From NCBI GenBank assembly GCA_029778235.1, contig JAKOQS010000256.1:1-45383 (forward strand): DNA of 45,383 nucleotides. Direction: 5' to 3'. Within the stretch, counting starts at the first letter, position 1. Every line of letters starts with the position of its first letter. The position numbers and the translations under genes are program-made. The notes below the pieces were generated by a model, which was given only the letters and a program-made list of their open reading frames with translations, was not told the origin of the DNA and did no database searches. Source of the stretch: Chloroflexota bacterium. Its GTDB lineage: Bacteria > Chloroflexota > Limnocylindria > Limnocylindrales > CSP1-4. Of the stretch, positions 25,058 to 33,534 are shown in pieces.

Positions 25058-25147
25058 ATGGCCGGCCACACCATCCGCGCGATCGACGCGGCGCCGCTCC
25101 CGGCTGCGGCGCCCGACCCACGGAGGGACCGGCCATCGCCGGCCTGA
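25058..25147 (+). CDS. Possible leaderless 29-residue upstream ORF
   Basis: ATG 25058 lies seven bases after a TANNNT box and opens a 29-codon frame (beginning MAGHTIRAID, rich in Ala, Pro and Arg) that stops at TGA 25145-25147, inside the beginning of the resB frame. It has no recognisable domain. It may be a coupling or leader peptide for resB, or it may be the true N-terminus of ResB split by a one-base frameshift. Confidence 0.3.
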   Translation: MAGHTIRAIDAAPLPAAAPDPRRDRPSPA

Positions 25148-26664
25148 CCGTCGGGCGGCCGGCCGTCCGCCGCGCGAGCCCTCGCGGGCCTCTCGCCACC
25201 CCGTTCGAAGCCGTCCGCCGGCTCCTCACGTCGGTCCGGTTCGCCGTCGTCCAGATCGTCGTCATCGCGGTCGTCGCCCTCGTCGGCATGACCTTCCGCC
25301 AGCTGCCCGGCTCCGCGATCCGCACCGAGGCAGACTACGTCGCGCAGATGGGGATCCTGCGCGCCATGTACGAGCCGGTCCTGGGCCGGCCCGCGGTCGA
25401 CGTCATGGAGCGCCTGGGGCTCTTCTCGGTCTTCTCGACCTGGTGGTTCACCGCGCTGCTGGCCCTGCTGGCGGTCTCGATCGTCGTCTGCACCCTCGAC
25501 CGGCTCCCGCGCCTGTGGAGCCAGGCCGCCGACATCCGCGTCGTCCAGCCCGACTTGTTCTACGATCCCGCCCTTCGCGAACGCGCCGCGATGACCGGGG
25601 TGACCCCGGATGCGGCCGCCGCGGTCCTGCGACGGCGCCGGTTCCATGTCCGGACCGCGGTCGACGTGGGCGCGACCTACCTCTACGCCGACCGCCATCG
25701 ATGGCCGCGCCTGGCGACCCTGCTGACGCACGCCGGCCTCGTGCTCTTCCTCGTGGCCGCGGCCGTCTCAGGCCGACTCGGCTTCGAGGCGGGACTGCTG
25801 ATCCCACAGGGCGAGGCGGTGCCGGTGGAGCGCCTGGGGACCCCCGGCAACCTCGTCGTGAAGAACGAGGGCTTCTCGGCGCCACGGCTCGCGGACGGTC
25901 GATTCGCCGACTTCACCACCGATCTCGCGGTCTACCGCGACGGCGAGCTCCTGGCACGGAAGGTGATCCGGGTGAACGACCCCCTGGAGGTCGCCGGCTA
26001 CTCGTTCCACCAGAACTTCTTCGGGCCCGCCGTGGACCTCGCCATCCGCTCGGCGGACGGAGGGGTGCTCTGGGACGGGTGGGTCCCCCTGGACGCGGCG
26101 AGCGCGGATCGACCGTACGCGCGCCTGGCGGTGCCGGGGACCGACATCGGCCTCGAGATGCTCCTCGACCGCGCCGAGGGCAAGGCGCCCCTCCTCGCGG
26201 TCATCGGGTCCCGTCAGACCGGGACCCAGTCGGACGGGACGCCGCGGTTCGACGCGATCTTCGTCGGCGGCCTCGCACCGGGCACGTCCCTGGCACCGGA
26301 GGCGGCGGGCCTCACCATCGACCTGCGCGCGATCGGCGCGTACACGGGGATCGTCGCGAAGCGCGACCCGGGCCTGGGGCTCGTCTGGCTGGCGTTCGGG
26401 CTGCTGATCGCCGGCCTGGTCATCACGTTCTACTTCCCGCGCCGCCGGGTGTGGGCCCGGATCGACGGGGGAGGGGAGATGCGCCTCGCCTGGAGCTCCG
26501 ACCGGTACGTGTCGGCGCGGCGCGAGTTCGGCGGCCTCCTGGCCGACCTCGTGGCCGTGCGCGTCCCGCAGCCGACCGGCGACCGGGGCGACGTCCCCGC
26601 GCCGCCGCCTGCCGGCGACCGGAGCGACGCCTCCCCCGCACCGACCGCCGACCGGGGCGCATAG
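25135..26664 (+). CDS. resB: Cytochrome c biogenesis protein ResB
   Basis: The 509-residue protein has membrane helices at about 40-60 (FAVVQIVVIAVVALVGM), about 102-125 (STWWFTALLALLAVSIVVCT), about 200-220 (LLTHAGLVLFLVAAAVSG) and near 430 (GLVWLAFGLLIAGLVITFYF), a large outer domain, and family features TSVRFAVVQ, GYSFHQNFFGPAVDL and KRDPGLGLVW. ResB with ResC/CcsA delivers heme for system II cytochrome c maturation. The frame has no ATG, GTG or TTG before helix 1. ATC 25135 has GGAGGG seven bases upstream and is the best start; the next ATG (25288) would delete helix 1. No ResC partner is in the window. Confidence 0.85.
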   Translation: MAGLTVGRPAVRRASPRGPLATPFEAVRRLLTSVRFAVVQIVVIAVVALVGMTFRQLPGSAIRTEADYVAQMGILRAMYEPVLGRPAVDVMERLGLFSVFSTWWFTALLALLAVSIVVCTLDRLPRLWSQAADIRVVQPDLFYDPALRERAAMTGVTPDAAAAVLRRRRFHVRTAVDVGATYLYADRHRWPRLATLLTHAGLVLFLVAAAVSGRLGFEAGLLIPQGEAVPVERLGTPGNLVVKNEGFSAPRLADGRFADFTTDLAVYRDGELLARKVIRVNDPLEVAGYSFHQNFFGPAVDLAIRSADGGVLWDGWVPLDAASADRPYARLAVPGTDIGLEMLLDRAEGKAPLLAVIGSRQTGTQSDGTPRFDAIFVGGLAPGTSLAPEAAGLTIDLRAIGAYTGIVAKRDPGLGLVWLAFGLLIAGLVITFYFPRRRVWARIDGGGEMRLAWSSDRYVSARREFGGLLADLVAVRVPQPTGDRGDVPAPPPAGDRSDASPAPTADRGA

Positions 26665-26666
26665 CG

Positions 26667-28370
26667 GTGGCCACGCTCGCAGCCCTGCTGGTGGACCTCC
26701 TCCCGGAGGCCGCCGTCGCCCCGGATGCCGCGGCATCGCTCGACCGACCCGTCGGCTGGGTGCGGGTCCTCCGGGCGCGCGTCCCGGCGCTCGACGCGCT
26801 GGATCCAGGCGACCTGGTGCTCGTCCCCGAGCGGTCGCTCGCGGTGGTGGCACCGGGCCGCGACCAGGTCGATGCCCTCGTCGCCGCGCTCGTCGAGGGC
26901 GGCGCGGCGGGGGCCGTGATCGTGGCCGCGGATGCCGAGCCGGAGGCGGCCGACCCCGAGGCACCCGGCGGACGACCCGCCGGCGCGGCAGCCGACCTCG
27001 CCGCGGGCCTCACCCGGGCAGGAGTGCCGGTGATCGAGGTCGCGGGCGCGGACCCCGTCGCGATCGAGCGCACCGTCATCGCGTGGCTCGTCAACCGCCG
27101 TGCCGCCCTGGAGGCGAGGGCGGAGGAGCTGGAGCGCCGCCTCGAGGCGATCGCCCTCGCGGAGGGCGACCCGTCCGCGCTCGTCGCGGCTATCGGTTCC
27201 TTCCTGGGGCGGGCCGTCGCCCTCGAGGGCCGGCGCGGACACCCGCTCGCCACGCATGCACCTGCGCGACCGGCGGCCGCGGCCGACGCTGCGCGTCGGT
27301 ATCTCGCCTCCCGGGCCGGCGTGGCCCTCCGGATCCCGCTGCCCGTGCCCGCGAGCGACGCCACTGCCGGGCAGCCGGGTCTCGCGCCGCCGCGAGGAAG
27401 CCTGCTCCTCCTCGGCGACGATCCGCCGACGGAGGGCGAGCGCATCGCGTGCGAGCGCGTCGCGGCGCTCGTCGCCCTCGAGCTCGGACGCGAGATCGCG
27501 GTCGCGCGCGCCCGCGATGACGCACGTCGGGGTGGCTCGCTCCCGGGCGACGGCCCGCCATGGGTCGTGCTCGTGGCACGGCAGGCGGACGCGCCCCCGG
27601 ACGCGCCCCCGGACGCGCCCCCGGATGGATCGTCCCAGGCGCCGCCCGATGCGTCGGGCGACGGCCCGACGGTCCGCGCCGCGACGCCCGCGGCAGCCCG
27701 GGCGGATCAGCGACCGCCGGTGCCTGCTCGCGCAGTTCGGCGGCCGCCCGCGTCGGCGGCGACACCGGCCGAGCGGCGCGAGACGCTGCGTGCCGAGCTG
27801 CGTCTCCTCGCGCCGGCGCGCCGGCTCGCCCTCCGCGGCAGCGCGGAGAGCCTCGAGTACCGCCTCGTCGCGGTCGCCGACGAAGCCGATCCCGGTGGGC
27901 TCGTGATCGCAGGACGGGTGGCACGCCTGATCCGGCGGTTGGTCGCCGTCTCCCGTCCCTTCCATGATCAGGCCGACCGGCCGCAGGCCGAGGCCGAGGC
28001 GCGCGCCACCCTTGAGGCTGCGGAGGCGGCCGTGGGCGGATCGCGGGTCGTCCGCGCCGACCGGCTGCCCGCCTTCCGGATCCTCGGCGGCCTGCACGAC
28101 GTGCCCGACGGCACCCGGCTCGCTCGCGCCCTGCTCGCGCCGATCCTGGCGGGAAGCCCGGCCACCGTCGCCGGTCGTCTTGCGACACTGCGGGCCGTGC
28201 TCGACGCCGCCGGCCCGATCGAGGCCGCGCAGGCGCTCGGCGTCCACCGCAACACGATCGCCTACCGGATCAGGCGCCTCGAGGAGACCGGCGGCTGGGA
28301 CCTGTCGGACCCCGATCTGCGGCTGGCACTCTCCGTCGCCCTCCGAATCGTGCAAAACGCACAAGACTGA
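26667..28370 (+). CDS. PucR-family transcriptional regulator
   Basis: This 567-residue protein has an N-terminal PucR-like sensing domain (about 1-140, with DPGDLVLVPERSLAVVAPG), a GAF-like middle region (about 165-290), a long Ala/Pro/Asp-rich linker containing DAPP repeats (about 305-360), and a C-terminal PucR helix-turn-helix (ALGVHRNTIAYRIRRLEETG, about 525-545) with the closing LRLALSVALRI. Family members often govern nitrogen-compound use. GTG 26667 lies two bases after the ResB stop; no good ribosome site is visible, so coupling is likely. The glutamine synthetase gene 150 bases downstream on the same strand is a plausible target. Confidence 0.85.
   Translation: MATLAALLVDLLPEAAVAPDAAASLDRPVGWVRVLRARVPALDALDPGDLVLVPERSLAVVAPGRDQVDALVAALVEGGAAGAVIVAADAEPEAADPEAPGGRPAGAAADLAAGLTRAGVPVIEVAGADPVAIERTVIAWLVNRRAALEARAEELERRLEAIALAEGDPSALVAAIGSFLGRAVALEGRRGHPLATHAPARPAAAADAARRYLASRAGVALRIPLPVPASDATAGQPGLAPPRGSLLLLGDDPPTEGERIACERVAALVALELGREIAVARARDDARRGGSLPGDGPPWVVLVARQADAPPDAPPDAPPDGSSQAPPDASGDGPTVRAATPAAARADQRPPVPARAVRRPPASAATPAERRETLRAELRLLAPARRLALRGSAESLEYRLVAVADEADPGGLVIAGRVARLIRRLVAVSRPFHDQADRPQAEAEARATLEAAEAAVGGSRVVRADRLPAFRILGGLHDVPDGTRLARALLAPILAGSPATVAGRLATLRAVLDAAGPIEAAQALGVHRNTIAYRIRRLEETGGWDLSDPDLRLALSVALRIVQNAQD
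27588..27623 (+). repeat. Three 12-bp tandem repeats within the PucR-type gene
   Basis: Three exact copies of a 12-bp unit (27588, 27600, 27612) encode DAPP repeats in the linker between the sensor and DNA-binding parts. Copy number could vary between strains without shifting the frame. Confidence 0.75.
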
Positions 28371-28407
28371 CGCCGCTCTGTTGCCACCGGCCTCGTTCGC
28401 CGGCTGC

Positions 28408-28413
28408 TATCCT
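28408..28413 (+). promoter_or_regulatory. Possible -10 box for glnA
   Basis: TATCCT at 28408-28413 would start RNA near 28420, giving a leader of about 100 bases before ATG 28521. No good -35 at 16-18 bases is seen. The gene may also be read from upstream. Confidence 0.3.
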
Positions 28414-28520
28414 CCCCGCATCCCGGCGACCGCGGACGGCATCTCGGTGCGTCCGGCACAAGATACGGCCCTCCCGCCAGCACCGGACGGCGCGGCGTGA
28501 GGTGCGAGGAGGCTCGATCG

Positions 28521-29873
28521 ATGGTGGACAAGGCAGCGCTCGAGAAGATCGAGAAGGCGAAGGCCGACGGGATCCGGTTCATCCAGCTGCAGTTCACGGA
28601 CGTCCTGGGCATCGTCAAGGCGGTCACGATCCCGATCCACCGCCTGCAGGACTCGGTGCAGCACGGGACCTGGTTCGATGGCTCATCGATCGAGGGCTTC
28701 ACCCGGATCGCGGAATCCGACCAGTACCTCATGCCCGATATGAGCACCTTCGCCGAGATCCCGTGGCAGCGGGGCGCGAACGGGCGTGGCACGGCCCGCG
28801 TCATCTGCGACGTCTTCACGCCGAACGGCCAGCCGTTCGTCGGCGACCCCCGCCACGTGCTGCGCCGTCAGGTGGAGCGCGCCAGCAAGCTCGGCTACAT
28901 CGTGAACATGGGCCCCGAGCTCGAGTTCTTCCTCTTCCGCCGGGACGACGAGGGGCGGGTCGCGCCGCTGCCGCACGACCTGGCCGGCTACTTCGACTTC
29001 TCGACCGACCTCGCGCAGGAGGTCCGCCAGGACATGGTGGATGCGCTCGAGGCCTTCGGGATCAGTGTCGAGGCGGCCCACCACGAGGTGGCGGCCGGCC
29101 AGCACGAGATCGACTTCGAGTACTCCGACGCCCTGCGCACGGCCGACAACGCGATCACGTTCAAGTTCGCCCTCAAGGCGATCGCCCAGCAGCACGGCCT
29201 GTACGCGACGTTCATGCCCAAGCCGATCTTCGGGATCAACGGCTCCGGGATGCACACGCACCAGAGCCTCTACTCGATCAAGGCGAAGCGGAACGCATTC
29301 GCCGACCCCAAGGCCAAGTACGGGCTCTCGGACGTCGCGCGCAGCTACATGGCCGGGATCCTCGCCCACGCCAAGGGGATGATCGCGGTCCTCGCCCCCA
29401 CGGTGAACTCGTACAAGCGCCTGGTCCCCGGCTACGAGGCGCCGACGTACATCACGTGGGGCCGCACGAACCGCTCCGCGCTCATCCGGGTCCCGATGAT
29501 CTCGCCCGGCAAGAGCATCGAAGGGACGCGGGCCGAGGTCCGGTGCCCGGACCCGTCCTCGAACACGTACCTCGCCTTCGCGGTCATGATCGCGGCCGGA
29601 CTCGACGGCGTCGAGAAGGGCCTCAAGCTCGCCGACCCGGTCGAGGAGAGCCTCTTCGAGATGGACGCGACGCGCGTCGCCGAGAAGGGCATCAGGGAGC
29701 TTCCCGGCACGCTCGGTGAGGCGATCGACGAGCTGGAGCGCGACAAGGTGATCTGCGAGGCGCTCGGCGAGCACGTCCTCAGCCACTTCGTCGAGGCGAA
29801 GCGCGCCGAGTGGGACGGCTATCGGACTCAGGTCACCCAGTGGGAGATCGACCGCTACCTCGAGGCCTACTGA
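28521..29873 (+). CDS. glnA: Glutamine synthetase, type I
   Basis: This 450-residue enzyme makes glutamine from glutamate, ammonia and ATP. It has the GSI motifs: FDGSSIEGFTRIAESD near the N-terminus, MGPELEFFLF, FMPKPIFGINGSGMHTHQSL, VNSYKRLVPGYEAPTYITWG, and RCPDPSSNTYLAFAVM. The length and the absence of the NLYDLP adenylylation segment and of the usual 25-residue insertion indicate the GSI-alpha type found in Gram-positives and many Chloroflexi, controlled by feedback or regulators rather than adenylylation. ATG 28521 is preceded by GAGGAGG at 28505-28511. The upstream PucR-type gene may regulate it. A strong terminator hairpin follows. Confidence 0.96.
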   Translation: MVDKAALEKIEKAKADGIRFIQLQFTDVLGIVKAVTIPIHRLQDSVQHGTWFDGSSIEGFTRIAESDQYLMPDMSTFAEIPWQRGANGRGTARVICDVFTPNGQPFVGDPRHVLRRQVERASKLGYIVNMGPELEFFLFRRDDEGRVAPLPHDLAGYFDFSTDLAQEVRQDMVDALEAFGISVEAAHHEVAAGQHEIDFEYSDALRTADNAITFKFALKAIAQQHGLYATFMPKPIFGINGSGMHTHQSLYSIKAKRNAFADPKAKYGLSDVARSYMAGILAHAKGMIAVLAPTVNSYKRLVPGYEAPTYITWGRTNRSALIRVPMISPGKSIEGTRAEVRCPDPSSNTYLAFAVMIAAGLDGVEKGLKLADPVEESLFEMDATRVAEKGIRELPGTLGEAIDELERDKVICEALGEHVLSHFVEAKRAEWDGYRTQVTQWEIDRYLEAY

Positions 29874-29911
29874 GCACGGCGGCCCCCGTCGGGGCCGGCA
29901 CCATCGATGGC

Positions 29912-29943
29912 CGGAGCGGCCGCCCGTCCGGGCGGCCGCTCCG
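29912..29943. terminator. Terminator hairpin after glnA
   Basis: 29912-29925 and 29930-29943 pair without mismatch (14 bp) around loop GTCC. It lies between the convergent glnA (ends 29873) and cupredoxin gene (ends 29977) and can serve both. Confidence 0.75.
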
Positions 29944-29976
29944 CCGTCTCCGGGACCGGACGAGGTGCGCCCGGGC

Positions 29977-30966
29977 TCAGTAGGGGGAGTAGCTCGGGGA
30001 CGGGCCGGACGACTCGGTGGGCTCGGGGGTCGGCGGGAACGTCGGGGACGTCGTCGGCGCGACGGTGGGCGAGGCCGTGCCGCCCGGGGAGGCGCCCGCG
30101 CCCGCGGACGCCGTCGGGCTCGCCGACGCGCCGGCCACGCCGCCCACGTTCAGGCGGCCGGTCATGGACGGGTGCACCGGGCACCCGAAGGCGTAGGTGC
30201 CGGCCGCGAGGGCCGGGATCGTGAACGTCGTCCGGGCCACGCCGGTGATGACCGTCGAGGCGGCGAGCGGCGCCGCGGAGGTGCTTGGGCCGACCCTGAC
30301 CCCGTGCGGGATCCCGCTGTCCTGGTTGCGGAACGACACGACGATCGGGGCACCCGCCGTGACCGTGATCGTGGCCGGGGTGAACGCGAAGTCGCGGACG
30401 CGGAGCTCCACCTCGCCGGACGCGGACGGCGACGGCGAGGCGCTCGGCGACGGCGATGCGCCGGGCGACGTGACGCGACGCAGGGGAGCGCACCGCGAGA
30501 ACCCGGTCGAGCGGATCTGCGCCACGATGGCCGCGGCCGCCTTCATCCGCTTCACGGCGGTCCGGTTCACCGCGGCGGTGCGCGACAGCGCGCCCGCGGC
30601 CGTGGAGCGGGACGCGGGCAGGGCCACGGCGACCGAGCCCGGCCTCGCGCAGGTCCCGGCCCGGATCGTGATCGTCACCGGCGCGCTGCGCGGCAGCGCC
30701 CGGAGCCGGAGTCCCACGGACCCGGTCCCGGTCACGAGCGCGACGACCGTGAGCGAGCCGTTGGCGCCGGCCGTCCCGACCGACCCTCGCCACGACCGGT
30801 CCACGGCCGCGGAAGAGGCGGGGGCGGCCGCCATGAGGAGGATGCCGGCCGCGGCGAGCAGCGCCGTCGCGGCGGCCGGGGCACGGCCCAGGCGCCCGCG
30901 GTCCGCGGCACGGCCAGGGTCCGCGGCACGGCCGCGCAGGCGGGTGGAGGTGCGTGTCGTATCCAT
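29977..30966 (-). CDS. Secreted cupredoxin (blue copper) protein
   Basis: The 329-residue protein has a long Arg-rich N-terminus before a signal segment (about 31-53, ending ASSA-AV), a region of about 100 residues without recognised fold (60-160), a Ser/Pro linker (169-183), and a cupredoxin domain (about 184-275) with type-1 copper ligands His221 (GIPHGV), Cys262, His265 and Met268 (FGCPVHPSM). The C-terminal tail is Ser/Pro/Thr-rich. It likely shuttles electrons outside the membrane or binds copper. The start is ATG 30966. It is divergent from the MFS gene. Confidence 0.87.
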   Translation of the reverse strand: MDTTRTSTRLRGRAADPGRAADRGRLGRAPAAATALLAAAGILLMAAAPASSAAVDRSWRGSVGTAGANGSLTVVALVTGTGSVGLRLRALPRSAPVTITIRAGTCARPGSVAVALPASRSTAAGALSRTAAVNRTAVKRMKAAAAIVAQIRSTGFSRCAPLRRVTSPGASPSPSASPSPSASGEVELRVRDFAFTPATITVTAGAPIVVSFRNQDSGIPHGVRVGPSTSAAPLAASTVITGVARTTFTIPALAAGTYAFGCPVHPSMTGRLNVGGVAGASASPTASAGAGASPGGTASPTVAPTTSPTFPPTPEPTESSGPSPSYSPY

Positions 30967-31086
30967 CGTGGGCCTCGGCGTCCCGGCGCCGTCTCCCGCG
31001 CGGCGCCTGTGGAGGTCCCATACGCCGGCGAGCCGTCGCCGGTTCTCATCGGACGCGGGGTCGCGGGGAGGGGCAGGATACGCGTC

Positions 31087-32346
31087 GTGTCCGACGTCAC
31101 CTCCATCCCCGGGCCGTCGACCGCGCCGGCGGTCCGCATCCGGCCGCGCCTCACCCTGGGGCTGGTCTCCGCGCAGCACGCGCTGATCCACGCGCAGACG
31201 GCGCTGCTGCCGCTCGTGTTCATCCCGGTGATCGCCACGTACGGCGTCGGTGTCGAGTCCGTGGCCCTGCTGGTCGCGGCCGGGAACGTCCTCGCCGGCG
31301 GGGTCCAGCTGGTCTACGGCCCGCTGTCGCGCATCACCTCCCGCCACGCGATCCTCGGCGTCGGCGGGCTCGTCTTCGGCGCCGGCATGAGCGCGATGGC
31401 GTTCACGACCACCTGGCTGTCGTTCTGCGCGGCGACCGTCGTCGGCCGCGTCGGCGGGTCGCCCCAGCACCCGGTCGGCAACGCCCTGCTCGCCGAGCAG
31501 TACCCGCCGGCCCGTCGCGGATCCGCGATCAGCACGCACATCGCGCTGGGCAACCTGGGGACCGTGGCGGTCCCGCTGGTCGGCGGGTGGCTCATCGCGA
31601 CCTCCGGCTGGCAGGTGGCGGTGCTCGCCATCGGCATCCCCGCGCTCGGCATCGCGACGCTGATCCTCGCCGCCGTGCGGGAGTCGGGCGAGGACCGGGC
31701 GGTCGCCCGCGCCCACGGCAGCACGCTCGACGCGTACCGCTCGGTCCTGCGCGAGCGCGACCTGCGGTGGCTCTTCGTGGCGAGCTCGGTGGCCGCGGCC
31801 GGGCGCGGGCTGGGGATCGTCACCACGTTCGTGCCGCTGTACCTCCACCTCGCGCTCGGCGTGGACACCGCGACGGTGACGCTGATGTACACGCTCCTGC
31901 TCGTCGGCAGCGTGCCGGGGCCGCTCGTGGCGGGATGGGTGAGCGCCCGGCTGGGCCACAAGGCGGTGCTCATCGCGTCGTACCTGCTCGGCGCCGCCTC
32001 GATGGCCCTGCTCGTCCTCGCGGGATCGGCCATCCCGCTCGTCTGGCTCGCGCTGGGGCTCATGAGCGCCTTCGTGTTCGAGGAGAGCTCGCTGCTCCAG
32101 GCGTTGCTGGCGGACGTCGCGCCGGTCCCGATCCGCGACGCCGCGTTCTCCACCTACTTCACGCTCATGTTCGTGGTGGGCGCGGCCTGGGCCGCCGCCA
32201 TGGGCGTGCTGGTCGGCGCGCTGGGGAACGACGCGGGGTTCCCGACGGCCTTCCTCGCGATGGCGGCGAGCTTCGTGGTCGCCGCGGGCGCCGTCCTCCC
32301 GATCCGCGCCGGCGGCCGGCCGGGCACGCCCATCGCGGCAGGCTGA
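31087..32346 (+). CDS. Major facilitator superfamily transporter, Fsr-like
   Basis: The 419-residue protein has about twelve hydrophobic helices arranged as two six-helix halves, with an MFS loop variant after helix 2 (YGPLSRITSRHAILGVGG) and an equivalent in the second half (GWVSARLGHKAVLIAS). The PQHPVGNALLAEQ segment in helix 4 resembles fosmidomycin-resistance-type Fsr carriers. The substrate cannot be assigned. GTG 31087 is the first usable start and has no strong ribosome site. A hairpin follows at 32374. Confidence 0.87.
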   Translation: MSDVTSIPGPSTAPAVRIRPRLTLGLVSAQHALIHAQTALLPLVFIPVIATYGVGVESVALLVAAGNVLAGGVQLVYGPLSRITSRHAILGVGGLVFGAGMSAMAFTTTWLSFCAATVVGRVGGSPQHPVGNALLAEQYPPARRGSAISTHIALGNLGTVAVPLVGGWLIATSGWQVAVLAIGIPALGIATLILAAVRESGEDRAVARAHGSTLDAYRSVLRERDLRWLFVASSVAAAGRGLGIVTTFVPLYLHLALGVDTATVTLMYTLLLVGSVPGPLVAGWVSARLGHKAVLIASYLLGAASMALLVLAGSAIPLVWLALGLMSAFVFEESSLLQALLADVAPVPIRDAAFSTYFTLMFVVGAAWAAAMGVLVGALGNDAGFPTAFLAMAASFVVAAGAVLPIRAGGRPGTPIAAG

Positions 32347-32373
32347 CGCCCGGCGGTTGGCGGCCTTGACGGC

Positions 32374-32402
32374 CTCGCGGCGCCGCCGGCCGACGCCGCG
32401 AG
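32374..32402 (+). terminator. Hairpin after MFS gene
   Basis: 32374-32382 and 32394-32402 are exact complements (9 bp) around an 11-base loop, 27 bases past the MFS stop codon. No T-run follows. Confidence 0.45.
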
Positions 32403-32486
32403 CCGGCCGGCGGCAGGTGCGGGCCGCGCGCACGACGGTCCGAACCGCACTGGTCGCGGGGCCGCCGGCCCATCACGCTGGCGCCG

Positions 32487-33191
32487 ATGGACGAGAGCGC
32501 CACGCCATCCGTGGATCCCGACCAGGCGTCGGCCGGCACCGCCCCAGGGTCCGACGCGGCCCCGCAGCCGGCCGTCGCCGCCGCGCCCCCCGGCGGCCAC
32601 TCCGGCCCTGCCGTCGGCACACCGCCGCCCCTCACCTCCGCGGAGCGTGCGACGCTGCTCCGACTCGCGCGCGCGTGCGTCGAGGCGGCCGCCGCAGGCC
32701 GTGGCGCACCGGTCCCCGACGACGGGGCGCTCACCGCCGGCCTGCTCGCGCCGCGCGCCGCCTTCGTCACGCTCCGTGACGCCGACGGCGAGCTGCGGGG
32801 CTGCATCGGCGATCTCGACGACACCCGACCCACGTGGGAGAACGTCCGGACCGCGGCGCGCGGCGCGGCGATCCGCGACCCCCGCTTCTACCCGGTCGCC
32901 CCCGCCGAGGTGCCCATGCTCGTCCTGGACGTCAACGTCCTGGGCGACCCGGTGGACCTCCCGGACCCCGCCGACTTCGATCCGGTCCGCCTCGGCGTGA
33001 TCGTCTCGCGCGACGGCCGGCGCGCCCTGCTCCTCCCGAACGTGGGGCCGCCGCTCGGCTGGGACGCGCGGCGCACGCTCGATGCGGTCTGCCAGAAGGC
33101 GGGCCTCCCCGCGGATGCATGGCGCCGGCCGGGGACGCGCCTGCAGGTCTTCGCGACGACCGAGTTCGGGGAGGAACCGGGGGCCCGCTGA
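32487..33191 (+). CDS. AMMECR1-domain protein (AmmeMemoRadiSam system protein A)
   Basis: The 234-residue protein has a disordered N-terminus of about 48 residues and then an AMMECR1 domain with the invariant LRGCIG motif (GELRGCIGDLDDTRPTWENV), AIRDPRFYPVAPAEVPMLVL, VSRDGRRALLLPNVGP and WRRPGTRLQVFATTEF. In many prokaryotes it is found with MEMO-like and radical SAM proteins; those partners are not visible here. Its chemistry is not established. It appears to be transcribed alone; ATG 32487 has no clear ribosome site. Confidence 0.88.
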   Translation: MDESATPSVDPDQASAGTAPGSDAAPQPAVAAAPPGGHSGPAVGTPPPLTSAERATLLRLARACVEAAAAGRGAPVPDDGALTAGLLAPRAAFVTLRDADGELRGCIGDLDDTRPTWENVRTAARGAAIRDPRFYPVAPAEVPMLVLDVNVLGDPVDLPDPADFDPVRLGVIVSRDGRRALLLPNVGPPLGWDARRTLDAVCQKAGLPADAWRRPGTRLQVFATTEFGEEPGAR

Positions 33192-33248
33192 CGCCCGCCC
33201 GGGCCGCCCCGCCCGCGCCCACCCCTCGCGCCGCCCTCAGGCCTTGAT

Positions 33249-33273
33249 CGTCCGGGATACCACCTGGGCTGGT
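33249..33273 (+). repeat. Dispersed palindromic repeat, copy A
   Basis: A 25-base element ending GGGCTGGT, 23 of 25 identical to copy B read on the other strand. Its palindromic core is imperfect here (ACCACCT against GGCTGGT). See copies B and C. Confidence 0.6.
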
Positions 33274-33405
33274 AGGGAGGAGATGGGCGACCCGGCGTGC
33301 AGTCACGCCACGGGCGCGAGCCGGCTGGTCCGAGCATGCGCTGGCACCGACGCCGCGGTCCGACGAGCGGATCTGCGGCTGCGGCCGCGCATCGTCACCC
33401 GTCCG

Positions 33406-33430
33406 ACCAGCCCGGCTGGTATCCCGGACG
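33406..33430 (-). repeat. Dispersed palindromic repeat, copy B
   Basis: Read on the minus strand, this copy has the perfect core ACCAGCC-G-GGCTGGT. It is inverted relative to copy A with 132 bases between them, so the pair could fold into one large stem. Confidence 0.6.
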
Positions 33431-33534
33431 CGCCCGCCCGTCGCGCACCGCCGCCCGTCGCGCCCCGCCCGACGCGCACCGCCTCGCGCGCCCTCGAGGC
33501 CCCGCGCGCTCGCGCCGGCCCGGCCCGCGGCGCC

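Larger units (their letters stand above)
33192..33534. other. Non-coding 343-bp region with inverted repeat pair
   Basis: The stretch between the convergent AMMECR1 and aminotransferase genes contains two copies of a palindromic element in opposite orientation (33249-33273 and 33406-33430) and a partial match near 33320-33332. No convincing gene is seen: frames crossing it lack ribosome sites and recognisable domains. Confidence 0.5.

Noticed and set aside
24537-26666. Open frame continuing upstream of the PucR-type regulator
   Set aside because: The upstream part is low-complexity Arg/Pro sequence antisense or out of frame to the Lrp and ResB genes. Recognisable regulator sequence begins at GTG 26667.
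27588-27623. CRISPR-like or mobile repeat
   Set aside because: Three adjacent 12-bp units without spacers inside a coding frame are simple in-frame linker repeats.
28371-28520. Riboswitch or glutamine-sensing RNA before glnA
   Set aside because: Only a short CCGGC/GCCGG pairing is visible and no known motif; the leader of about 100 bases is unremarkable.
33241-33430. Short frames over the repeats that would encode Tyr-x-Pro-Gly-Trp peptides
   Set aside because: The shared peptide is explained by the repeated DNA element itself; the frames differ elsewhere and have no ribosome sites.
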